DNA from: Candidatus Manganitrophaceae bacterium
GTDB taxonomy: Bacteria > Nitrospirota > Nitrospiria > SBBL01 > Manganitrophaceae
Assembly: GCA_004297235.1 (NCBI GenBank)
Contig: SCUR01000474.1
Location: forward strand, 1 to 13,120
Length of the DNA: 13,120 nt
Reading direction: 5' to 3'
Below, piece by piece: positions 6,223-13,120 of the stretch. Under the pieces are notes generated by a model. It had not been told where the DNA came from. It saw nothing but the letters and a program-made list of their open reading frames with translations, and ran no database searches. The position numbers and the translations under genes are program-made. Within the stretch, counting starts at the first letter, position 1. Each line of letters begins with the position of its first letter.

Positions 6223-9200
6223 ATGAAAAAGAGCACGCCACCCGGTTCCACCGAGACCGATGCGACGGCGCTGGCCGAAGCTCTCCGCTCCCGCATCGGC
6301 GGCGAGGTGCGGTTTGACGCCGGCAGCCGCGCCCTCTACGCCACCGACAGTTCCGACTACCGACAGGTGCCGATCGGCGTGGTGGTTCCCAAAGAGGTCA
6401 ACGATGTCGTTGAGACGGTAGCGCTCTGCCGCGCTTTCGGCGTCCCGATTCTCGCCCGGGGCGGTGGAACCAGTCTCGCCGGGCAGTGCTGCAACATCGC
6501 GGTGGTGATCGACTTCTCCAAATACATGCACCACATTCTCGATCTCGACCCCGAAAAGAAACAGGCTCGCGTGCAGCCGGGGCTGGTCCTCGATGATCTG
6601 CGAAATGCGGCGGAGCGGCATCACTTGACCTTCGCCCCCGATCCGGCGACGCACAATCACTGCACCCTCGGCGGGATGATCGGCAACAACTCCTGCGGCG
6701 TCCACTCGGTGATGGGGGGAAAGACCGACGACAACATCGACACGCTGGAGATTCTCACCTATGACGGCATTCGGATGCAGGTCGGTCCCACCTCCGAAGC
6801 GGAGCTTCATCAAATCATCCAAGAGGGAGGACGCCGCGGCTCCATCTACGCGCAGCTCAAGTCGCTTCGGGATCGGTATGCCGATCTGATCCGCAGACGG
6901 TATCCTCACATCCCGCGCCGCGTCTCGGGCTACAATCTCCCCTGGCTCCTTCCGGAGAAAGGGTTTCACGTAGCGCGCGCGCTGGTCGGCTCGGAGTCGA
7001 CCTGTGTCCTCGTGCTCGAAGCGACGACCCGCCTGGTCGACAGCCCCCCCGGCCGATCGCTGCTGGTCCTCGGCTATCCCGATATCTACACCGCCGCCGA
7101 TCACGTTCCGGAAATAATGGATTACGGACCGATTGGGTTGGAAGGGATCGACGACCATCTCGTCGGCTACATGCGCCGGAAGGGACTGCACATGGGCGAT
7201 CTTCCGCTTCTTCCGGAGGGAGCGGGATGGCTGGTCGTCGAGTTCGGCGGGACAAATAAAGAAGAAGCGGATGAGCGCGCCCGCCGGGCGATGGACGATC
7301 TGGAAAAGGGGGATCACCCCCCGACAATGAAGCTCTACGACGATCCCAAGCAGGAGAAGATGATTTGGGAGATCCGCGAGTCGGGGTTAGGAGCGACCGC
7401 CTTCGTCCCGGGCGAGCCGGTCACCTGGGAGGGATGGGAAGACTCGGCGGTCGCGCCGGAGAAGCTGGGCGAATACCTCCGGGCGTTCCGCCGACTGCTC
7501 CACCGCCACGGCTACAAGTGCGCCCTCTACGGCCATTTCGGACAGGGCTGTCTTCACACGCGCATCGATTTTGATCTGGTCACGGCAAAGGGAATTCAAA
7601 TTTATCGTTCTTTCATTGAAGACGCGGCCGATCTGGTGATCCGACTCGGCGGCTCCTTCTCCGGGGAGCATGGCGACGGACAATCCCGCGCCGAGCTGCT
7701 GCCGAAGATGTTCGGGGAGGAGTTGATTCAGGCGTTTAATGAATTTAAGTCGATCTGGGACCCGGACTGGAAAATGAATCCAGGAAAGATCGTCAAGCCG
7801 TACCGGATCGATCAAAATCTTCGGCTCGGAACCGACTATCATCCGCCCCAGCCAAACACCTACTTTCAGTTTCCGGATGACGAGCATAGCTTCGCACACG
7901 CCGCGCTGCGCTGCGTCGGCGTCGGGGAGTGCCGGCGAGAGATCGGGAAGACGATGTGCCCCAGCTATCAGGCGACCCGCGAAGAGAAGCACTCCACCCG
8001 CGGACGGGCCCATCTTCTCTTCGAGATGCTCCAGGGCAACCCCCTCACCGGCGGCTGGCGGGCAGATCAGGTGGAAGATGCGCTCGATCTCTGCCTCTCC
8101 TGTAAGGGATGCAAAGGGGACTGCCCGGTCAATGTGGACATGGCCACCTACAAGGCGGAATTCCGCGCCCATTATTATAAGGGGCGGCTGCGGCCGATGA
8201 CCGCCTACAGCTTCGGGCTGATCTACTGGTGGGCTCGGCTCGCGTCGAAGGTCCCGGGGATTGCGAATTTTTTTACCCAGACCCCCGGCTTGAGCGAAAT
8301 CGCCAAACGGCTCTCCGGGATGGCCCCCCAACGGCGGATCCCCGTCTTTGCGCCCGAGACCTTCAAAGAATGGTTCTTCAAGCGTCCTCAATACAATGAC
8401 GGCAGACCGGAAGTGATCCTCTGGCCAGATACCTTCAACAACTACTTCTTCCCCGACACCGCCAAAGCCGCCGTCGACGTGTTGGAGGCGACCGGTTATC
8501 ATGTGACGGTTCCGCGCCCCTCGCTCTGCTGCGGGCGGCCGCTTTATGATTTCGGTTTTCTCGATCTCGCGCAGCGTCTCTGGCGGCAGACCCTCGATCA
8601 GTTGCGGCCGCAGATCGAAGCGGGAATTCCCGTGGTCGGATTGGAGCCGAGCTGCGTCGCCGCCTTTCGGGACGAGCTGATCAACCTCTTTCCGACCGAT
8701 CAAGATGCAAAGCGCCTCTCCCGTCAGACCTTTACGCTGAGCGAGTTTCTGGAGAAGAACGCACCCCACTTTCAGCCGACGCCGCTGGCCCGCAAAGCGG
8801 TGGTCCACGGCCATTGCCACCATAAGGCCATCATGAAATTCGATGACGAGGAGAAGGTCCTCTCTCGGCTCGGACTCGATTTTCAGATCCTCGACTCCGG
8901 CTGCTGCGGGATGGCCGGCGCCTTTGGCTTCGAGCGGGATCACTATGACGTTTCGACGGCCGTGGGTGAATTGGTCCTTCTGCCCGCGGTGCGAAGCGCC
9001 GATCCCGAAACGTTGATCATCGCCGACGGCTTCAGTTGCCGCGAACAGATAGCCCAGACGACCGGGCGGCGGGCGCTGCACCTTGCGGAGGTGATTCGGA
9101 TGGCGATCCGGGAGCTCCCCCCGCTTCGAGACGGCCGGCGCGGAGCGGGAAAAAGGGAGTTTGCTCCGAGCCCGGTTGAAACAAACGGCTCCCCTGTTGG

Positions 9201-9414
9201 GAGCGGGGGCCGTGCTCGCCGGGGCCGCCCTCGCTTGGGGATTGAAGAGGAGGAACACCTTATGAAAGTACGACTGATCCGGAGTCCATGTGCATGTGGT
9301 CGTTGGAAAGTCGGACGGGACGGCGCACGGCGGCCATCTTTTGGGAGGACCTGTCTGGGCGACGCTCGAAGTCGCGATGACCGAATCTCCCGAGCCGCTG
9401 CGGCGGGAGATTGA
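6223..9414 (+). CDS. FAD-linked oxidase / Fe-S oxidoreductase fusion (GlcD-GlcF, D-lactate dehydrogenase type), probable 3' frameshift
   Basis: A large flavin/iron-sulfur dehydrogenase, 1063 residues as read. The N-terminal half is a VAO-type FAD domain with the PP-binding loop RGGGTSLAGQ (79-88), and NNSCGVHSVMGG near 155-166, followed by an FAD-oxidase C-terminal region with GGSFSGEHGDGQ. The second half has two Fe-S segments, one with Cys564/570/579 and a CxxCxxCxxxCP set at 624/627/630/634. Then come two CCG-type modules (Cys769-770 in LCCGRPL; Cys894-895 in DSGCCGM) with HGHCHHKA. Relatives oxidise glycolate, D-lactate or other 2-hydroxy acids and pass electrons to the quinone pool. The last 98 residues (from about 966) are Arg/Gly-rich and unlike the family. 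Dropping one C from the six-C run at 9117-9122 gives a 1013-residue protein ending at 9265 with a membrane helix. Strong RBS at 6209-6214. Confidence 0.88.
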   Translation: MKKSTPPGSTETDATALAEALRSRIGGEVRFDAGSRALYATDSSDYRQVPIGVVVPKEVNDVVETVALCRAFGVPILARGGGTSLAGQCCNIAVVIDFSKYMHHILDLDPEKKQARVQPGLVLDDLRNAAERHHLTFAPDPATHNHCTLGGMIGNNSCGVHSVMGGKTDDNIDTLEILTYDGIRMQVGPTSEAELHQIIQEGGRRGSIYAQLKSLRDRYADLIRRRYPHIPRRVSGYNLPWLLPEKGFHVARALVGSESTCVLVLEATTRLVDSPPGRSLLVLGYPDIYTAADHVPEIMDYGPIGLEGIDDHLVGYMRRKGLHMGDLPLLPEGAGWLVVEFGGTNKEEADERARRAMDDLEKGDHPPTMKLYDDPKQEKMIWEIRESGLGATAFVPGEPVTWEGWEDSAVAPEKLGEYLRAFRRLLHRHGYKCALYGHFGQGCLHTRIDFDLVTAKGIQIYRSFIEDAADLVIRLGGSFSGEHGDGQSRAELLPKMFGEELIQAFNEFKSIWDPDWKMNPGKIVKPYRIDQNLRLGTDYHPPQPNTYFQFPDDEHSFAHAALRCVGVGECRREIGKTMCPSYQATREEKHSTRGRAHLLFEMLQGNPLTGGWRADQVEDALDLCLSCKGCKGDCPVNVDMATYKAEFRAHYYKGRLRPMTAYSFGLIYWWARLASKVPGIANFFTQTPGLSEIAKRLSGMAPQRRIPVFAPETFKEWFFKRPQYNDGRPEVILWPDTFNNYFFPDTAKAAVDVLEATGYHVTVPRPSLCCGRPLYDFGFLDLAQRLWRQTLDQLRPQIEAGIPVVGLEPSCVAAFRDELINLFPTDQDAKRLSRQTFTLSEFLEKNAPHFQPTPLARKAVVHGHCHHKAIMKFDDEEKVLSRLGLDFQILDSGCCGMAGAFGFERDHYDVSTAVGELVLLPAVRSADPETLIIADGFSCREQIAQTTGRRALHLAEVIRMAIRELPPLRDGRRGAGKREFAPSPVETNGSPVGSGGRARRGRPRLGIEEEEHLMKVRLIRSPCACGRWKVGRDGARRPSFGRTCLGDARSRDDRISRAAAAGD

Positions 9415-9448
9415 TAGAGAGACGGGACTCGCCCTGCTTCGTCTGTAA
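9262..9448 (+). pseudogene. PPC/DUF296 gene remnant with internal deletion
   Basis: A GAGGAGG site (9247-9253) precedes an ATG at 9262 that reads MKVRLI, typical of the beginning of PPC (DUF296, PF03479) proteins. From 9284, one frame over, 54 codons read the unmistakable end of that family: VHVHVVVGKSDGTAHGGHLL, TLEVAMTESPEPLRRE, and ETGLALLRL before TAA at 9446-9448. It includes the paired histidines and the GGHL motif that bind metal. A normal single-domain protein has about 140 residues, so roughly 80 residues from the middle are missing and the junction (about 9278-9284) is out of frame. The ATG would overlap the TGA of the frame-corrected FAD/Fe-S gene, so the original pair was translationally coupled. 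As read, the oxidase frame runs through this remnant in the wrong frame. A misassembly remains possible. Confidence 0.75.
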
Positions 9449-9481
9449 CCCAATAACAAAGCGTCAAGTATCGGGAGAAAA

Positions 9482-10495
9482 ATGATGAATCAAGATAAAA
9501 AGTCTGACGGGAGGACTGAAGTGGTCGTGATCACCGGCGCGTCGGCCGGCGTCGGACGCGCCCTCGTCCGGGAATTCGCCCAGCGAAAAGCGAAGATCGG
9601 CCTTCTGGCCAGAGGAAAGGACGGATTGGAAGGGGCGCGAAAGGAGGTCGAAGCGGCCGGCGGAGAAGCACTTGTCCTCCCGACCGATGTCGCCGACCCC
9701 GATCAGGTGGAAGCGGCGGCCGCCGCGGTTGAGCAGGCCTTCGGGCCGATCGACATCTGGGTGAACAACGCGATGGTGACGGTTATCTCCCCGTTCAAGG
9801 AGATGACCGCCGCCGAGTTCAGGCGGGTCACCGAGGTGACCTACCTCGGTGCTGTCTACGGCACGATGGCGGCGCTGAAGCGGATGTTGCCGCGCGATCG
9901 GGGAACGATCGTCCAGGTCGGCTCCGCGCTCGCCTACCGCTCGATCCCGCTGCAGTCGGCCTACTGCGGCGCGAAACATGGGATCAAAGGGTTTACCGAT
10001 TCGATCCGATCGGAATTGATCCACGACAAAAGCCGCGTGCGGATTACGATGGTGCAGCTCCCGGCGCTGAACACCCCCCAATTCAGCTGGGCGAAGACGC
10101 GGCTTCCGAACCAGCCGCAGCCGGTCCCGCCGATCTTCCAGCCCGAGGTGGCGGCCGAGGCGATCTACTGGGCCGCCCATCACGACCGCCGGGAGCTCTC
10201 CGTCGGCTGGCCGACGGTGAAGGCGATCGAGGGGAACAAGGTTATCCCCGGCTTCCTCGACTGGTATCTCGCCGGCTTCGGCTACACCGGGCAGCAGACC
10301 GACCAGCCGGTCGATCCGAACCGGCCGGACAATCTTTGGGAGCCGGTCCCGGGGGACCATGGAGCGCACGGCCTCTTTGACAAAAAGGCCAAGCCGTTGA
10401 GCATGCAGCTATCGATCGATCTTCGGCGCGGCTGGGCCGCCGCTGGCGTGGCACTGCTCGCCGTTGCGATCGGCGCCCTGCTCAACGCGCGTTAG
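9482..10495 (+). CDS. SDR family oxidoreductase with C-terminal membrane anchor
   Basis: This 337-residue classical-type short-chain dehydrogenase has the nucleotide motif TGASAGVG (18-25), the NNA motif (95-97, followed by Met instead of the usual Gly), and the catalytic Ser148, Tyr161 and Lys165 (YCGAK). It catalyses NAD(P)-dependent oxidation or reduction of a hydroxyl/keto group. After the Rossmann domain (to about 245) comes a linker rich in Pro, Asp and Asn with YLAGFGYTGQQTDQP. A final hydrophobic helix, WAAAGVALLAVAIGALL (318-334), is a probable membrane tail. Two ATGs in tandem (9482, 9485) follow GGGAG at 9473-9477; the second has the better spacing. It closes the operon, 33 bases after the PPC remnant. 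Its stop overlaps the stop of the convergent bd-like gene. Confidence 0.9.
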   Translation: MMNQDKKSDGRTEVVVITGASAGVGRALVREFAQRKAKIGLLARGKDGLEGARKEVEAAGGEALVLPTDVADPDQVEAAAAAVEQAFGPIDIWVNNAMVTVISPFKEMTAAEFRRVTEVTYLGAVYGTMAALKRMLPRDRGTIVQVGSALAYRSIPLQSAYCGAKHGIKGFTDSIRSELIHDKSRVRITMVQLPALNTPQFSWAKTRLPNQPQPVPPIFQPEVAAEAIYWAAHHDRRELSVGWPTVKAIEGNKVIPGFLDWYLAGFGYTGQQTDQPVDPNRPDNLWEPVPGDHGAHGLFDKKAKPLSMQLSIDLRRGWAAAGVALLAVAIGALLNAR

Positions 10496-11823
10496 CGGCC
10501 CTTCCGAGCGAGCGCGGTTCCCTGATAGGTCTGCTGCTCGTCGGAGAGCCGGACCATGTCGTAAATTAAATAGCCGTTCGTGGCGCGGGCGGTCTCGCGG
10601 GAATACCCCATCACCAAGTAGATCAGAATCGAGAGAACGGCGAGACCGATGAGCATTCGCGGGGCCGAGCGATCGGGCCGGATCGGCTCCGCCCTTCCCT
10701 CCCCGGTTCCCATCCCTCGATACGCGGCGAGAAAATAGATCCAGCTGACCAGCCCTACGAACACCAGGACCGATGCCGCGAAATATTTATTCGGCTGCAT
10801 CTTTCCCAGTGGATTGATCTTCAGATCGGTGATGAGATGAGCGAACGGAATATTCTGGATCTGGTAAGGAAGCGCAAAGACGATCGCCGCGAGGATGACG
10901 GCGGCCAGCGCAACCGGCATGTAACCGTCGAATGAAGCCGGCCGGGATTGGCTCGACTTCACCATTTTGTAGATATAGAACGATCCGACCACGATCAGGA
11001 GACCATATAAAAGCGCCACCAGATCGAAGAGCCACGAACGATTTCCGAGCATCAGGGTGAAGAAGACCTGCGGCTCCGTGTAGCGGATCTGCCGCATGTA
11101 GAGAAATCCGATAAACGGCATTACCAGCAGCGCGCCGAACCCGATGGCGAAGAAAACCCGACCGGCCCATTGATAATGGGCCCGGTCCTCTTCCCGCTTC
11201 GCGCGAAGAAGTCCGATCGCCGAGATTCCGGCGAGAGCGAAACCGGCCCAGACCAGGTTTCCGAAAATGCGATGCACGTCGAGACGGATCATCGTCGGAT
11301 TGAAGAGCCGGGCCCAAAACAACTCCGGGGGGGCCGGCGTCAACATGTAGGAAGCGACCATATCGATCATGAACATCGCGATGAGGGAAGAGCCGGCCGC
11401 CAGCCAGGCGAACGAAAGGTGAAGCCCCCTTTTTATGCCCGGCGCCAGCGTCCAGGCCCAGCCGTAATACCAGGCATAGGCAAAGATCGCCTCGCCGAGG
11501 AAGAAGCCGGCTTCGAGAATAAACGGCCAGAACATGATCCGGAAGAGAGTGCTCCAGAAGTGCGGCCAGAAGACATTCAGGGAAATGACCAGAACCACCC
11601 CCATGAACGAGATCGTCCCGGTGGTCAGGGCCAGCGTAAAGGCGAGGGTGTGCGCCAGCCGCCCCCATCGCGCTTCCCGGCTGCGGTAATGGATCGTGGC
11701 CACCAGCGCGCCGATCACCGACGTGCCGACGATGAAGGTAGCGAAGAGGGCATGCGACAGCGCCGCCACGGCGATGGCGATCCGCCCCCACAGCATCGGA
11801 ATATTCAGCGGCTCCAACGGCAT
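10492..11823 (-). CDS. Cytochrome bd-like oxidase, subunit I (CydA) homologue
   Basis: This 443-residue membrane protein with about nine helices belongs to the CydA superfamily. His24 (ALSHALFA) corresponds to E. coli CydA His19 (heme b595), His184 (DVHRIFGN) to His186 (heme b558) and probably Met390 (APRMLIGL) to Met393. The helix FILEAGFFLGEAIFAYAWYYGW carries Glu104 and Glu111, matching the E99/E107 pair of the proton and heme site. GSSLIAMFMIDMVASYM fits the following helix. The canonical GRQPW quinol motif is absent; MGYSRETAR (405-413) stands in its place. That is typical of divergent bd-like oxidases in Nitrospirota, whose electron donor and function are not settled. AAGGAGGGG (11835-11827) precedes ATG 11823. 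The upstream paralogue ends 15 bases away, so they form one operon. No CydB-like subunit is visible in the window. Confidence 0.88.
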   Translation of the reverse strand: MPLEPLNIPMLWGRIAIAVAALSHALFATFIVGTSVIGALVATIHYRSREARWGRLAHTLAFTLALTTGTISFMGVVLVISLNVFWPHFWSTLFRIMFWPFILEAGFFLGEAIFAYAWYYGWAWTLAPGIKRGLHLSFAWLAAGSSLIAMFMIDMVASYMLTPAPPELFWARLFNPTMIRLDVHRIFGNLVWAGFALAGISAIGLLRAKREEDRAHYQWAGRVFFAIGFGALLVMPFIGFLYMRQIRYTEPQVFFTLMLGNRSWLFDLVALLYGLLIVVGSFYIYKMVKSSQSRPASFDGYMPVALAAVILAAIVFALPYQIQNIPFAHLITDLKINPLGKMQPNKYFAASVLVFVGLVSWIYFLAAYRGMGTGEGRAEPIRPDRSAPRMLIGLAVLSILIYLVMGYSRETARATNGYLIYDMVRLSDEQQTYQGTALARKGR

Positions 11824-11838
11824 GATCCCCTCCTTGAT

Positions 11839-13120
11839 TTATCCTCTCGGCTCCGGACGACCCGATGTCCCTCCTTTTTGAGGAGGGGTCCCGGTCGACT
11901 CCGGCGTCTCACCGCGGGTCAGAAACTTCGGCGCCCGCGCCTCGTCCTGCAGTGAGATCATCCCCCGGACGGTGTCGGGCCGCCGCGCCGTCTCCCGGAT
12001 CGTCCCCATCGTCCAATAAGTGAAAAGCGCAATCGCCCCCAACATCATCGCCAGGCGGCGGGCGCCGGTCCGGTTCAACCGCTCCCCTCCCGCCGCGTTC
12101 CACTCCCGCCACCCGGTGTAAAGATAAAACAAGCTCAGCGCGACAAGCGCAAAGGTGAAGAGGCGGCGCACTGTCGGAACCTCGACGAAGACCACCATCA
12201 AGGCGGCGCTCAAAATGAGCGCTCCCTCTGCGAGGAGCGAGCCCTTTCTCTCGGACCGCGTCTTACGCAACAAAAAATGACTTCCCACAAAGAGAAGGGC
12301 GATGAGAATGAATTGAAGATAAACCCATCCCTGGTAGCGGCCCTGGATCGTCTGCCGATAAGCTTCGGGAGCCGCATGGCGAATCTGCGTGGCATAAAGC
12401 AGCCCGGTGAACGGTTGGATCAGAAGCGCCCCGAGGCCGACCAGAAACCCGACCTTGAAGAGATGGAGATAATAAAGCTCATCGGGATGCCCTTTTTTTC
12501 TCCCCAGCCTCCAGCCGGCATAGGCGGCGATGGCGAACCCGCCGAAGACGAAATTCCCGAAGAAGCGATGAATCACCAGCGGGATCCAGGTGGGATTGAA
12601 GAGGCTCCACCCGCTCCCCTGGCCGGCGGTCGGCGTCAGCATATAAGAGCCGATGCCGTCCAAAATCGTCACCCAAACCAGGGCAAAGAGCGCCGCCGAA
12701 AAACCGAGGACAAGATGGAGCCGCCGGTTGCGCCGCCGGATCGGCTCCCAATAATGGTAGTAAGGATAGAGCGTAAAGAGAAGGAGGAAGAAAGCGGCGA
12801 TCCCCAGATAGACCGGATACCGGAACCGGTTGAAGATCCAGGTATTCGTAAGGGGGAAGAGGCCGACGAAGAGCTCCACCATGATCACCGCGAGCACCGT
12901 GCTGGCGGTAAAAGTGATCAGCGTAAACCGGGTCAGCCCGTACGCCGCCTGCATATGGAGCCGGCTCGATCGCTCCATCGACTCAAAGACCGGGGCGATG
13001 ATAACGAAGCTGACCGCCAAGCTCGCGAGCGCGATGTGCAGCAGGCTGAAAATCCCGACCGCCACACTGTTTCCGATGAGGGGAAAGTGGACGGGGCCTA
13101 ATTTTTCAAGAATCTCGGGC
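11839..13120 (-). CDS. Second bd-like subunit I homologue, 5' end beyond window
   Basis: A CydA-superfamily paralogue of the next gene. The frame does not begin at GTG 13065: it continues in frame to the edge with LEKLGPVHFPLIGNSVAVG, a typical start region of bd-like proteins, so the true start lies outside. Numbered from that GTG as 1, His10 (SLLHIALA) and His166 (VIHRFFGN) match heme ligands, Met340 or Met341 may be the third, and MGTIRETARR (353-362) matches MGYSRETAR of the neighbour. The glutamate pair present in the neighbour is missing: the same helix reads YLGIAAFFLLLFTLYPYYHYW. It may therefore be an electron-transfer or structural partner, with the neighbour forming the oxygen site; this is inference. 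The tail after about 375 is Pro/Gly-rich and polar. Expression is coupled with the downstream paralogue. Confidence 0.85.
   Translation of the reverse strand, partial: PEILEKLGPVHFPLIGNSVAVGIFSLLHIALASLAVSFVIIAPVFESMERSSRLHMQAAYGLTRFTLITFTASTVLAVIMVELFVGLFPLTNTWIFNRFRYPVYLGIAAFFLLLFTLYPYYHYWEPIRRRNRRLHLVLGFSAALFALVWVTILDGIGSYMLTPTAGQGSGWSLFNPTWIPLVIHRFFGNFVFGGFAIAAYAGWRLGRKKGHPDELYYLHLFKVGFLVGLGALLIQPFTGLLYATQIRHAAPEAYRQTIQGRYQGWVYLQFILIALLFVGSHFLLRKTRSERKGSLLAEGALILSAALMVVFVEVPTVRRLFTFALVALSLFYLYTGWREWNAAGGERLNRTGARRLAMMLGAIALFTYWTMGTIRETARRPDTVRGMISLQDEARAPKFLTRGETPESTGTPPQKGGTSGRPEPRG

Noticed and set aside
7387..9459. Very long open frame on the minus strand opposite the FAD/Fe-S gene (690 codons), with a second at 6100-7317
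   Set aside because: They lie entirely opposite strongly supported coding sequence, show no recognisable domains, and are the usual result of high GC content and biased third positions.

Overview
The window is GC-rich, coding-dense bacterial chromosome. The most telling genes are two adjacent cytochrome bd-type subunit I homologues of the divergent 'bd-like' kind found in chemolithotrophic Nitrospirota such as Nitrospira and Candidatus Manganitrophus. With them occur heptamer-built palindromes of a kind I associate with Nitrospirota and deltaproteobacterial genomes. A Manganitrophus-like Nitrospirota is my best guess. It rests on family resemblance alone; no rRNA or ribosomal protein is present to test it.

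Layout. Positions 1-395 are non-coding and locally very AT-rich. Two housekeeping-type genes follow on the minus strand: thiI (396-1577) and a DUF5069 protein (1722-2177), separated by a heptamer-repeat hairpin. A divergent promoter region (about 2200-2355) then starts a long plus-strand operon: an Anabaena sensory rhodopsin transducer-like (ASRT) protein, a thiamine-diphosphate enzyme, a mandelate-racemase-type enolase-superfamily enzyme, a second heptamer hairpin, a DoxX membrane protein, a giant FAD/Fe-S oxidoreductase (GlcD-GlcF-type fusion), a wrecked PPC/DUF296 gene, and a short-chain dehydrogenase with a C-terminal membrane anchor. The operon ends tail to tail, with overlapping stop codons, against two minus-strand bd-like oxidase subunits. 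The second of these runs off the right edge.

Function. The plus-strand cluster looks like a membrane-associated oxidation pathway for a hydroxy acid or acid sugar. It has a possible small-ligand binding protein (ASRT fold), a dehydratase/racemase-type enolase, a ThDP enzyme for 2-keto acid chemistry, a flavin/Fe-S dehydrogenase that could pass electrons to quinone, and an NAD(P)-dependent SDR. The substrate cannot be read from the sequence. There is no rhodopsin gene in the window, so the ASRT homologue is more likely a metabolic ligand binder than a photoreceptor partner.

Two lesions stand out at the end of the FAD/Fe-S gene. Removing one C from a six-C run restores a C-terminal transmembrane tail and an ATGA overlap with the next gene. 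That next gene is a PPC/DUF296 gene whose middle is missing: its start and its last 54 codons survive, in different frames. These are either genuine decay or assembly errors, and they are the first things to verify.
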